Notes: generated from the sequence alone by a model not told the origin. 64,000 nucleotides of DNA from Virgibacillus ndiopensis (GCF_900187325.1 NZ_FZMZ01000006.1:620001-684000); one strand, 5' to 3'. Positions 24,691-32,625 are shown, counted from the stretch's first letter. A program made the numbers and translations.

Positions 24691-25725
24691 ATGATACAAC
24701 CTAACACTGACTTTGTAGCCAACTCTTTAATGACTATTCCAAACAATGGTGAACTCTCATTAGAGCAGGTTCGTCTTCTACTAGCACACGAGCATGATGA
24801 TCAAACAGTACTAGAGTTAATGCGCAAATTTTGTTTACAAACTACTTCAGCTGATATTAGTAAAAAAGGTATGGAGTTTTTATATATGAATGGATTTTAC
24901 AATGATTTACAATTACTAATTAATAAAAATATGAAGTCAGCCAATAAATCGAATAGAAACTGGGCAGTCGTCTACCAACTTGTAATCGATAGAAGACTAG
25001 CTAGATACAAACCTTTAGAAATTTTGAAAACGATAAAACGTATTAAAACGGACGAGCCTGAACTTAAATGTGTAATTGAGTTTGTGAAGATAACAGTTTA
25101 CTACGAGTTGAGTGAATTTGGTGAAATTGGGAATTTCCTTGATAAACTGCAGCATTTATTTGAAGATGTGGAAGATCCGTTATTAGTATCCTATTTTAAT
25201 ATCAGACTTTATCAAAATTTATTTGTTTATTATTGGGTTCGAAATGAGTTAATTATGGCGAGGAAATATGCTTTTCGTGTCCTGAATCACACTACTAATA
25301 TAAAAACAAAGGTGAACTTACACATTAACTTAGGATTAACGTATACATTTGATACCTATTTTCAGGGAATGTATCATATGTCTGAAGCGTTAAAATTAGC
25401 GAAAAAAAATGATTTACAAAAAAATGTTGAAGTAATCCAAAACAGAAATATCCCATTTTTATCAGCACACTTTAAACGCACTGATGGGATTACAACTGAT
25501 GACAAAAGTGAACAGGCTCATCTTGAAATCGCAAAGGGAAACCATGAAAAAGCTGTTGCTATTTTAGATGACGTTCCAATTAATAGCCCATTTAAATTAT
25601 ACTATTTGGGATTAGCAAAAAAAGATAAGAACAAACTTCTTAAGTCATATAATCACTTTATTGAGAAAAGAAGCGATTATTTCTTCGGCAGACTACCACT
25701 GAATGCAATAAAGCAGATGGGCTAA
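24691..25725 (+). CDS. aimR: AimR-family (arbitrium-type) peptide receptor
   Basis: A 344-residue all-helical protein built of TPR-like repeats. Compared from memory with the SPbeta AimR, the same landmarks occur in order: ELMRKFCL (phage ELMKDYCL), a mid-region VYQLVIDRR, SEQAHLEIAKGNHEKAVAILD (phage EQAH...KAKEVLD) and a C-terminal FFGRLPLNAIKQMG (phage LIRLPLLELQKMG). AimR proteins are dimeric DNA-binding regulators switched off by a secreted peptide. The region before ELMRKFCL is about 40 residues, some 30 shorter than in SPbeta, so the DNA-binding part may be reduced. RBS AGAAAGGAAAG precedes the ATG. No phage genes flank it. A 43-codon peptide gene follows. Confidence 0.82.
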   Translation: MIQPNTDFVANSLMTIPNNGELSLEQVRLLLAHEHDDQTVLELMRKFCLQTTSADISKKGMEFLYMNGFYNDLQLLINKNMKSANKSNRNWAVVYQLVIDRRLARYKPLEILKTIKRIKTDEPELKCVIEFVKITVYYELSEFGEIGNFLDKLQHLFEDVEDPLLVSYFNIRLYQNLFVYYWVRNELIMARKYAFRVLNHTTNIKTKVNLHINLGLTYTFDTYFQGMYHMSEALKLAKKNDLQKNVEVIQNRNIPFLSAHFKRTDGITTDDKSEQAHLEIAKGNHEKAVAILDDVPINSPFKLYYLGLAKKDKNKLLKSYNHFIEKRSDYFFGRLPLNAIKQMG

Positions 25726-25854
25726 CAAGGTAAATACTTTCCACAAGTTTATAAGTGGGGACGTTCAATAACGGTACCTCACTTCTTACATAAAAAACAG
25801 TCATAAAGAAATAGTACATCATCTTTTAGCAGTATATGAGAGAGGAGGGTGAAC

Positions 25855-25986
25855 ATGCGTAAGTTACGAATTGTAGTTATCCTATCTACTATGACCTTAC
25901 TATTCTTTCCTTACATGAGTACAGTTGCTGATGATGCATATATTCTTCACTACAATCAAGACCCCGGCCTAGGCAATATTGATTAA
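25855..25986 (+). CDS. aimP: AimP-like secreted signal peptide precursor
   Basis: A 43-codon gene 129 nt after the receptor with an excellent ribosome binding site (AGAGGAGGGTGAAC before ATG). Its product has a basic start (MRKLR), a hydrophobic core (IVVILSTMTLLFFPYM), a likely signal peptidase I site after STVA (residue 25) and a mature part of 18 residues ending YNQDPGLGNID. Architecture and length equal phage AimP precursors as I recall them (about 43 residues, mature signal at the C-terminus). The active peptide is probably the last six residues (GLGNID) or the DPGLGN segment; which one cannot be told from sequence. Confidence 0.72.
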   Translation: MRKLRIVVILSTMTLLFFPYMSTVADDAYILHYNQDPGLGNID

Positions 25987-26008
25987 TTGATAACATTATC
26001 CTAAAAAT

Positions 26009-26099
26009 GGATTGCGGATTTAGGAATTTAGCATTTCTTGAAAATGCCGATTTGAGAATGTCGAATTTCAAGAAATCCGATCTGCAATCCTCATTTTTT
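26009..26099 (+). terminator. Large compound hairpin/terminator after the peptide gene
   Basis: Outer arms GGATTGC (26009-26015) / GCAATCC (26084-26090) enclose a perfect inner pair TTTCTTGAAA (26034-26043) / TTTCAAGAAA (26066-26075), with TTTTTT at 26094-26099. Alternative inner pairings are possible (GCATTT / AAATGC around 26031-26046). It ends the receptor-peptide transcription unit and separates it from spoIIID; the complexity leaves room for attenuation. Confidence 0.75.
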
Positions 26100-26239
26100 C
26101 AAAAAACTCCTTGTCCTCCTTCCTAATGATGTAAATTTAATCATAATCACCAAAGTTAAGTAATAAAATGTTACAAACCAAGCATTCAATTAACGTCTGA
26201 GGTGAGAGCATGTGTGGCTTGTCAAACACACATTTATTA

Positions 26240-26270
26240 CATACAAATTTTTATGGCAAAACGCGTTACC
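26240..26270 (+). promoter_or_regulatory. Second ACGCGTTAC operator-like site upstream of spoIIID
   Basis: AACGCGTTAC at 26260-26269 repeats ten bases of the palindrome before the receptor gene; the left half is degenerate (CAAAACGCG). CATACAAAT at 26240-26248 resembles a sigma E -10 element (CATACAnT), though I see no good -35. If that is the promoter, the site would lie near its start point. The other bases between 26100 and 26444 hold no gene that I can see. Confidence 0.4.
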
Positions 26271-26444
26271 GTATTTGTTGAACAATTGCTAGAGCGGTAT
26301 TGCCTGCGATCCTTCACAATAATGATTCTATATGACAGCTACCACATTAAAACATTTCCAGCTGATTAAAGAGCCGTAACAAATCTCGATCACCCTGTCT
26401 CAAGGATACACCTCGGAAATAGACAACTTAGGGAGGCGAACGGT

Positions 26445-26729
26445 GTGCACGATTACATCAAGGAGAGGACTATCAGGATAGGGAGACATGTCGTCGAGAC
26501 GAAGATGACCGTCCGAATGATAGCAAAAGAATTTGGTGTTTCAAAAAGCACTGTCCACAAAGATTTAACAGAACGATTACCAGAGATAAACCCAGAATTA
26601 GCCAATCAAGTTAAAGATATTCTGGAATACCACAAATCAATCCGCCATCTCCGCGGAGGCGAAGCAACTCGAAAAAAATACAAAATTGACCCAACAAGTA
26701 AAGAATCAACAATAGAACCAGTTGGGTGA
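26445..26729 (+). CDS. spoIIID: Sporulation transcriptional regulator SpoIIID
   Basis: A 94-residue DNA-binding protein that switches the mother-cell programme between sigma E and sigma K. The helix-turn-helix (MTVRMIAKEFGVSKSTVHKDL) is followed by the basic C-terminal helix (KSIRHLRGGEATRKKYK). The start is GTG at 26445, after GGGAGGCGAACG. In related genomes it lies just before mbl; here a NERD gene and two repeat arrays come between. Confidence 0.96.
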   Translation: MHDYIKERTIRIGRHVVETKMTVRMIAKEFGVSKSTVHKDLTERLPEINPELANQVKDILEYHKSIRHLRGGEATRKKYKIDPTSKESTIEPVG

Positions 26730-26858
26730 ATGAAGCGTAAAGGGGTATTCTTCCCTCTATTAAGGAGGTGATGGCAAAGCGACAATATTTTAATGAACGA
26801 ATGGTGTACTTAGCTTATCTCCAGAAGTAGAAAATCCACTTGATGAAAGGCATTACTG

Positions 26859-26886
26859 AAAACCCAGCTATTGTGGCTGGGTTTTT
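26859..26886 (+). terminator. Rho-independent terminator after spoIIID
   Basis: Perfect arms AAAACCCAGC / GCTGGGTTTT around a 7-nt loop, with further T residues. Confidence 0.9.
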
Positions 26887-26908
26887 GGGTGTGTGGTTGC
26901 ACAAGAAC

Positions 26909-27083
26909 GTGTATATCGGCAGGAGAGCGGGGATATCAGCAGGAGAGCAGGAATATCTGTAGGAGAGCGGAGACATCAGCAGGGGAGGAGGAATATCGGC
27001 AGGAGAACGGAGATATCAGCGGGAGAGGAGGAATATCGGCAGGAGAACGGAGATATCAGCGGGAGAACCAAAAACATCGCCCG
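26909..27083. repeat. 20-bp tandem repeat array, ATATCGGCAGGAGAG variant
   Basis: Nearly nine 20-bp units such as GGAATATCGGCAGGAGAACG. They run up to the stop codon of the minus-strand NERD gene. Same family as 28251-28990, with ATATC mostly replacing ACATC. Confidence 0.85.
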
Positions 27084-27084
27084 C

Positions 27085-28143
27085 TCATAGCAGACCTTTA
27101 CTTCCCAATTGGCCGATTGCATCATTAAAATCAAGTATGGATCTATTTTTGTTAAGAAAGTTTGCGTCCTGGGGGAAATCTCTAAGGAATGGCGCATGGT
27201 ATTTTCTTCCACTATTTTTCCCGGAGTATTTTAAATTCATTGAGCTTAATATTGTGTAGGCAGTTTTTGGGGAAGTAGTTTGCAGTAAGTTTCGACACTC
27301 ATTATTGGTTATTGTGTCTTTATAGAGAAGAAAATAGTCTAAAATTTTACGCTCATGTGCCTTGTAATCTACTGTTGAGCATTTTGGACAAAACCATTTT
27401 TTTAGGGAACGATTCATAGGGCTGTGCTGGCAATTGTAACATGGAATACCAATGATGAGGTGACGTTTATAGACATTATAGGTTTTAAGTAAATTAGGTT
27501 TATATGGATCGTTTTCCATTAAAATCGCATTACTAATTTTCTTCAGTGTTGATTTATTTAAAACATCTTCTTTATATTTTTCATTCAATCTATCTAATTG
27601 TTCATGTAGGCTTTCCGTATGAATTAATTTGTTATATATCATTGTGTCGCCATCTTTAATTCTGACTATTGTGGCAGGATTACTTATAATCGCTAGGGTT
27701 TCGATAGGCACATTTATGTTTAACTTTTGAAACCAAGTTTTCAGATTTTCCTTTTGTGCTTTGGCTTGAAGAATTGGATCTTTATAACCTTTTTCATTTT
27801 CACCCTTTTTTTGAATTAATTGGTGGAGTACTGGGTCGTATTCGAGTTCCCCAGAAATGTTCTTAATTTCTAATATGCAGATAAACTTTTTGGTAAGTAT
27901 TAGCGTATCAATTTGAAAGTAATTATTGAAGATTTTTAATCGAATATCGTGGAGAATTATGAAGTCTTTGTGCGGGTAAAGTGCTAATTTATAATCAACT
28001 TCTTTCTCACCGCGGAAACCGGCGTAGTATCGGTTGAAATCAGCATACAGTGTTTCATTTGTTCGATATTTTTCCTTTAAACTTCGAAACAATGCCTCAT
28101 AGCATAAAATAACGTATGGTTTTGTACGGTAATTTCCAAACAA
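27085..28143 (-). CDS. NERD domain protein with C-terminal zinc ribbon
   Basis: The 352-residue protein has a nuclease-related (NERD) domain at about 45-170: RGEKEVDYKL, then FQIDTLILTKKFICILEIKNISG, with the acidic/Lys pattern of restriction-like folds. A two-CxxC zinc ribbon follows (CYNC...CPKC, about 235-255) and then a helical C-terminal part. The start is TTG at 28143, with AAAGGAGTGG just upstream. NERD proteins are found in DNA processing and stress-related contexts, but a nuclease role is not shown here. It is the only minus-strand gene in this stretch and is walled in by two arrays of one repeat family. Confidence 0.85.
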   Translation of the reverse strand: MFGNYRTKPYVILCYEALFRSLKEKYRTNETLYADFNRYYAGFRGEKEVDYKLALYPHKDFIILHDIRLKIFNNYFQIDTLILTKKFICILEIKNISGELEYDPVLHQLIQKKGENEKGYKDPILQAKAQKENLKTWFQKLNINVPIETLAIISNPATIVRIKDGDTMIYNKLIHTESLHEQLDRLNEKYKEDVLNKSTLKKISNAILMENDPYKPNLLKTYNVYKRHLIIGIPCYNCQHSPMNRSLKKWFCPKCSTVDYKAHERKILDYFLLYKDTITNNECRNLLQTTSPKTAYTILSSMNLKYSGKNSGRKYHAPFLRDFPQDANFLNKNRSILDFNDAIGQLGSKGLL

Positions 28144-28250
28144 AAAATATCCACTCCTTTTTTGTAATAGGTATATAGTTCTACAAAATTCAACAAAACC
28201 CTTTTATATTTTATGAAAAAAATGTGAACAATTTTTGTACGATAATATTG

Positions 28251-28990
28251 AGACATCGGCGGGAGAACAGGAACATCAGCAGGAGAGCAGAGACATCGGC
28301 AGGAGAGCAGGAACATCGGCAGGAGAGCAGGAACATCGGCAGGAGAGCAGGAACATCGGCAGGAGAGCCAGAACATCGGCAGGAGAGCAGGAACATCAGC
28401 AGGAGAACAAAGACATCGGCAGGAGAACCAGAACATCGGCAGGAGAGCCAGAACATCGGCAGAAGAGCAGGAACATCAGCAGGAGAGCAGAGACATCAGC
28501 AGGAGAGCAGAGACATCGGCAGGAGAACCGGAACATCAGCAGGAGAACCGGAACATCAGCAGGAGAGCAGAGACATCGGCAGGAGAATCGGAACATCGGC
28601 AGGAGAGCAGAGACATCGGCAGGAGAACAGGAACATCAGCAGGAGAGCAGAGACATCGGCAGGAGAACCGGAGCATCGGCAGAAGAGCAGGAACATCAGC
28701 AGGAGAGCAGGAACATCGGCAGGAGAGCCAGAACATCGGCAGGAGAACCGGAGCATCGGCAGGAGAGCCAGAACATCGGCAGGAGAGCAGAGACATCGGC
28801 AGGAGAGCCAGAACATCGGCAGGAGAGCAGGAACATCGGCAGGAGAGCAGGAACATCGGCAGGAGACCCGGAACATCGGCAGGAGAGCCAGAACATCGGC
28901 AGAAGAGCAGGAACATCAGCAGGAGAGCAGAGACATCGACAGGAGAACAAGGACATCACCCCAAGAGCCAGAATATCATCCCCAATTTCC
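28251..28990. repeat. Array of about 37 tandem 20-bp repeats
   Basis: Exactly phased 20-mers with consensus GAACATCGGCAGGAGAGCAG, variable mainly at GAA/AGA before CATC, CGG/CAG after it, and the last four bases. The final two or three units decay to ACATCACCCCAAGAG forms. There are no unique spacers, so it is not CRISPR. Since 20 is not a multiple of three, all frames read the unit in a 60-bp cycle and stay open for hundreds of codons on both strands; I annotate none of these as genes. Confidence 0.95.
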
Positions 28991-29130
28991 AACACGATAT
29001 TCCAAAATTTATCCAACTTTTTTCCTCTATTTGCAGTTAATTGTTGAATTTTGTGGTAAAATAGTATACTAGTAGCATTGTGTTCGTTTACATATGCGAG
29101 AAGAGAATGTAGCAGGGAGGATCTTGATTC

Positions 29131-30132
29131 ATGTTTTCTAGGGATATCGGAATTGACCTTGGAACCGCCAATGTGTTAATTCACGTTAAAGGTAAAGGAA
29201 TTGTTTTGAATGAGCCGTCAGTTGTTGCGATGGATCGCACGACAGGGAAGGTACTTGAAGTTGGCGAGGCTGCTCGTCGTATGGTAGGCCGCACACCAGG
29301 AAATATTGAAGCCATTCGTCCATTGAAAGATGGCGTTATTGCTGACTTTGATGTTACAGAAGCGATGTTAAAACATTTTATAAATAAAATTAATGTACGT
29401 GGATTTCTATCTAAACCGAGAATGCTGATTTGCTGCCCAACAAATATTACGAAGGTTGAGCAAAAGGCCATTAAAGAAGCTGCTGAGAAATCTGGTGGCA
29501 AGAAGGTTTACCTTGAGGAAGAACCAAAAGTTGCGGCAATTGGTGCTGGTATGGAAATTTATCAACCAAGCGGAAATATGGTCGTTGATATTGGCGGCGG
29601 TACGACAGATGTTGCAGTGCTATCAATGGGTGATATCGTTACTGCTCGTTCAATTAAAATGGCTGGAGATAAGTTTGATGTGGAAATTCTTCAGTATATA
29701 AAGAAAAAATATAAATTGCTTATCGGTGAACGTACAGCGGAAGAGATTAAGATTAACGTTGCAACAGTTTTTAAAAACTCACGAAAAGAAGAAATGGACA
29801 TTCGCGGGCGTGATATGGTGTCTGGTTTGCCACGTACAATCACCGTATATTCCGATGAGATCGAAGAAGCATTGCGTGAATCCGTTTCACTTATTACGCA
29901 AGGAGCAAAAGCAGTACTTGAGCACACTCCTCCAGAATTATCGGCAGATATTATTGATCGTGGCGTAATTTTAACTGGTGGTGGCGCATTGATTCATGGA
30001 ATCGATCAATTGTTAGCAGAAGAATTAAAAGTTCCTGTATTTATGGCAGAGGAACCAATGAACTGCGTTGCGAAAGGTACTGGTATTATGCTTGAAAATA
30101 TCGATAAAATTGAACGCCGAAAAATCGTTTAA
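29131..30132 (+). CDS. mbl: MreB-like cell-shape protein Mbl
   Basis: Bacterial actin that guides side-wall synthesis in rods. The 333 residues show the phosphate-1 motif DIGIDLGTANV, the phosphate-2 motif VVDIGGGTTDVAVLS and the adenosine motif LTGGGALIHGID. Assignment to Mbl rather than MreB rests on position between spoIIID and flhO. A promoter-like TTGTTG, 18 bases, TATACT lies near 29041-29070, just after the repeat array. GGGAGGATCTTGATTC precedes the ATG. Confidence 0.94.
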   Translation: MFSRDIGIDLGTANVLIHVKGKGIVLNEPSVVAMDRTTGKVLEVGEAARRMVGRTPGNIEAIRPLKDGVIADFDVTEAMLKHFINKINVRGFLSKPRMLICCPTNITKVEQKAIKEAAEKSGGKKVYLEEEPKVAAIGAGMEIYQPSGNMVVDIGGGTTDVAVLSMGDIVTARSIKMAGDKFDVEILQYIKKKYKLLIGERTAEEIKINVATVFKNSRKEEMDIRGRDMVSGLPRTITVYSDEIEEALRESVSLITQGAKAVLEHTPPELSADIIDRGVILTGGGALIHGIDQLLAEELKVPVFMAEEPMNCVAKGTGIMLENIDKIERRKIV

Positions 30133-30231
30133 ATTACTTATAGAAATTCAATACCCTATTTTAAAATAAATAAACCTTTAGTTGATGCATAACCCAATTT
30201 CCTAAACTTACCAATAAAGGAGTTGAACGTC

Positions 30232-31038
30232 TTGCTTAGAGGATTTTATACAGCGGCTAGCGGTATGCTGGCTCAACAACGGCGCCAAGAAGCGCTTTCC
30301 AACAATATTGCCAACGCAAATACACCTGGATATAAGGCAGACAGTCCAACATTACGAGCATTTCCTGAACTGTTAATGCAGCAAATGGGGTCAAAGAGCA
30401 TTCCTACATCGAATGGAGGGCTGAACCTACCAGTACAAAATCCAATTGGAACGTTGAATACTGGTGTTTACGTCCAGGAATTAGTACCTAATTATACGCA
30501 GGGTGATGTAAGAGAGACTGGTATTTCAACCGATATGGCACTCGTAAATGGTACATTACCAGACGAAACGGGTAGCTTATTTTTTACTGTGCAAAATGAA
30601 GACGGCGAAGCTCGCTATACAAGGAATGGTAATTTTACGGTTGATGGACAAGGTTTTTTAGTAACAAATCAGGGGTATTATGTATTAGATCAGGCAGGTA
30701 ATCCGATTCAAACGAATGGAATGGATTTTGCTGTTACACAGGACGGCTTCCTTCAAGCTGGTGGGCAAACTACCCCACTTGGCATCGCTTATACAGAAGA
30801 TGCTAATGAATTAGCGAAAGAGGGAAATGGGTTATTTTCAGGTGAGGCAGGCGCAGTACCTGCTGGTGCAACATTTACAGTACAACAAGGTTTTTTAGAA
30901 CGCTCAAACGTTGATTCGTTACAGTCGATGACACAAATGATGGAATCATACCGCATGTTTGAAACGAATCAACGGGTATTGAAAGCTTACGATGAAAGTA
31001 TGGGAAAAGCAGTGAACGAAATTGCTCGACTAGGCTAG
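30232..31038 (+). CDS. flhO: Flagellar hook-basal body rod protein FlhO
   Basis: FlgF/FlgG-type distal rod protein, 268 residues. The N-terminal LRGFYTAASGMLAQQRRQEALSNNIANANTPGYK block and the C-terminal helix (MMESYRMFETNQRVLKAYDESMG) are the paired coiled coils of axial flagellar proteins. A TTG at 30232 is chosen because AAAGGAG lies 8 nt upstream and the product then begins MLRGFYTAASGM; an earlier TTG at 30223 overlaps that ribosome binding site. Confidence 0.93.
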   Translation: MLRGFYTAASGMLAQQRRQEALSNNIANANTPGYKADSPTLRAFPELLMQQMGSKSIPTSNGGLNLPVQNPIGTLNTGVYVQELVPNYTQGDVRETGISTDMALVNGTLPDETGSLFFTVQNEDGEARYTRNGNFTVDGQGFLVTNQGYYVLDQAGNPIQTNGMDFAVTQDGFLQAGGQTTPLGIAYTEDANELAKEGNGLFSGEAGAVPAGATFTVQQGFLERSNVDSLQSMTQMMESYRMFETNQRVLKAYDESMGKAVNEIARLG

Positions 31039-31047
31039 GGGGATATT

Positions 31048-31878
31048 ATGTCAAGAACGATGATACAAGCAGCCGTTACGATGAATCAGCTGCAAAACAA
31101 GCTTGATTTAATTGGCAACAATATGGCAAACAGTCAAACAACCGGCTATAAAAATCGTCAGGCTGATTTTGCTTCTTTATTGTTTCAGCAAATTGACAAC
31201 ATGACAGATCCTGCAAATGCTGAAGGGCGACTAACCCCTGATGGTGTAAGAATTGGCTCGGGCGCTAAACTGGGCTCGGTGAATATTGATTTAACTCCCG
31301 GTGCTATTAAAGAAACAAATCGTGCACTTGATGCAGCCTTACTTGAAAAGAATCATCTTTTTCAAATCCAGGTTACAGAAAATGGAGTTACGGAAACCCG
31401 CTATACACGTGACGGATCATTTTATTTAAGTCCTATTAATAATAATCAATCAGTTATGCTGACAACCAAAGACGGTAATCCGATTTTAGGTGAAAATGGA
31501 CCTATAACGTTTGCGGAAGGATTTGATGAGATTAACATTCAACCAAATGGACAAATTGTCGTTAGACGTGGAGGGCAATCAGAAGCAGTTGGTCAGTTGG
31601 ATATTGTCGAAGCAGTACGACCAAGGTTATTGGAAGCAACTGGACAAAATGCTTTTCGTCTTCCTAACCTAGATGAATTGAATTTTAATTTCAATGAAAT
31701 TATCCAAGCAACCAATCCAAATTCGGATAAATTGAAAAGTGGTGCACTGGAAAGTTCAAATGTTGATATTTCCAAACAAATGACAGACTTGATTACGACA
31801 CAACGTTCTTATCAATTCAATGCTCGTACGATTTCAATGAGTGATCAAATGATGGGGCTTGTTAATCAGCTTCGATAA
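31048..31878 (+). CDS. flhP: Flagellar hook-basal body rod protein FlhP
   Basis: Paralogue of FlhO, 276 residues, with QNKLDLIGNNMANSQTTGYKNRQADF at the N-terminus and ESSNVDISKQMTDLITTQRSYQFNARTI at the C-terminus. It follows flhO by 9 nt, as in B. subtilis, and the pair probably forms the distal rod. The presence of both, plus yjfB nearby, indicates a motile organism. Confidence 0.93.
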   Translation: MSRTMIQAAVTMNQLQNKLDLIGNNMANSQTTGYKNRQADFASLLFQQIDNMTDPANAEGRLTPDGVRIGSGAKLGSVNIDLTPGAIKETNRALDAALLEKNHLFQIQVTENGVTETRYTRDGSFYLSPINNNQSVMLTTKDGNPILGENGPITFAEGFDEINIQPNGQIVVRRGGQSEAVGQLDIVEAVRPRLLEATGQNAFRLPNLDELNFNFNEIIQATNPNSDKLKSGALESSNVDISKQMTDLITTQRSYQFNARTISMSDQMMGLVNQLR

Positions 31879-31980
31879 TAGTGTTGACGAAAAGCATGCA
31901 ATACACTATAGTTGTCATATAAAAAATGTCTAATATGACTTTGAATTTTATAGATGTAAGGGAATAAGGAGAAACAAGCC

Positions 31981-32442
31981 ATGTCGACTAACCAATCCGA
32001 AAAAGTTGCTGTTGAAGAGCAGCAAAAAAGGGGTTTAAAACAACTGAAAGATAAGTTGAAAAAGCTCAAAAACAAGCTGAAACGTATACTTGAAAACAAA
32101 CTCAAAAGAAAGCCTAAAACAGAAACTGAATCCGGAAAAGTAACTCGTAGAAAGCAGAAGCAAAAGGAAGAGAAACAACTTGATGCAGGTGCAGAATCTG
32201 ATGTTGTAACCCGTGAGCAGCAGAAGAAAAAGCAAAAAGAGGAAAAAAAATTAAACAAGAAACCGAGACGCCGTGTTTTTCCTATTTGGCTGCGGATTAT
32301 TGTTGTTCTTATTCTTTGTGCGGTTGCCCTACTAGTTGGATTAATGGTTGGTTATGGAGTTATCGGTGATGGGAAACCATCAGATGCATTGGAAATGGAC
32401 ACATGGCAGCATATTATCGATATTGTAAAGAAAAATAAGTGA
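31981..32442 (+). CDS. EpuA-family membrane protein (often labelled RNA polymerase subunit beta)
   Basis: A 153-residue protein. About 95 strongly basic, probably coiled-coil residues precede one membrane helix (LRIIVVLILCAVALLVGLMVGYGVIG) and a conserved end (SDALEMDTWQHIIDIVKKNK). This is the EpuA/PF11772 pattern. The RNA polymerase name in databases seems to come from automated transfer and is not supported here. AAGGAGAAACAAGCC precedes the ATG; a terminator follows. Confidence 0.75.
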   Translation: MSTNQSEKVAVEEQQKRGLKQLKDKLKKLKNKLKRILENKLKRKPKTETESGKVTRRKQKQKEEKQLDAGAESDVVTREQQKKKQKEEKKLNKKPRRRVFPIWLRIIVVLILCAVALLVGLMVGYGVIGDGKPSDALEMDTWQHIIDIVKKNK

Positions 32443-32444
32443 TG

Positions 32445-32480
32445 AAGCATGGTTGCAGCGTTTATACAACCATGCTTTTT
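32445..32480. terminator. Bidirectional terminator between convergent genes
   Basis: Perfect arms AAGCATGGTTG / CAACCATGCTT with an 11-nt loop and TTTTT. It serves the plus-strand EpuA gene and overlaps the end of the minus-strand gene. Confidence 0.85.
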
Positions 32481-32625
32481 ACCGTTCACGTTTTCCAAAA
32501 ATTAATCGTATAACTAAAACGATCAATGCAATAACAAGTAACAGGTGCACAAGTCCGCCAGCGATTTTGAATAGAATGCCAAGTGCCCATAAAACAAGTA
32601 AAATAACGATAATTGTCCAAAGCAT
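32479..32625 (-). CDS. Lmo0937-family small membrane protein
   Basis: A 48-residue, almost wholly hydrophobic protein with two helices (MLWTIIVILLVLWALGILFK, then LVHLLLVIALIVLVIRLIFG) and a basic end GKRER. On the minus strand AGGAGGGCATGTT precedes its ATG at 32625. Length and pattern match the widespread Lmo0937 family of unknown function. It is easily missed because of its size. Confidence 0.78.
   Translation of the reverse strand: MLWTIIVILLVLWALGILFKIAGGLVHLLLVIALIVLVIRLIFGKRER

Noticed and set aside
25889-26071. Minus-strand 60-codon frame opposite the signal peptide gene
   Set aside because: It is antisense to the well-supported peptide gene and the terminator hairpin and has no start signal.
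24570-26445. AimR-like pair as part of a prophage
   Set aside because: No integrase, repressor, terminase, portal, tail or lysis genes and no attachment-site duplication are seen between spoIIQ and spoIIID; the flanks are core sporulation genes.
26771-26830. 19-residue frame after spoIIID with AAGGAGG just before its ATG
   Set aside because: The spacing between AGGAGG and ATG is only about 2 nt, and there is no conserved feature; probably chance.
26871-27128. Plus-strand 65-85-codon frames over the repeat next to the NERD gene
   Set aside because: Repeat-derived, beginning inside the spoIIID terminator and running antisense into the NERD gene.
26909-28990. CRISPR array
   Set aside because: Units are head to tail without unique spacers, and no cas genes are present.
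28224-29072. Two overlapping plus-strand frames of 270-282 codons and several minus-strand frames over the 28.3-29.0 kb array
   Set aside because: They are products of the 20-bp repeat, which cycles through all frames without stops. They have low-complexity text (RRAGTSAGEQ), overlap each other on both strands and lack ribosome binding sites.
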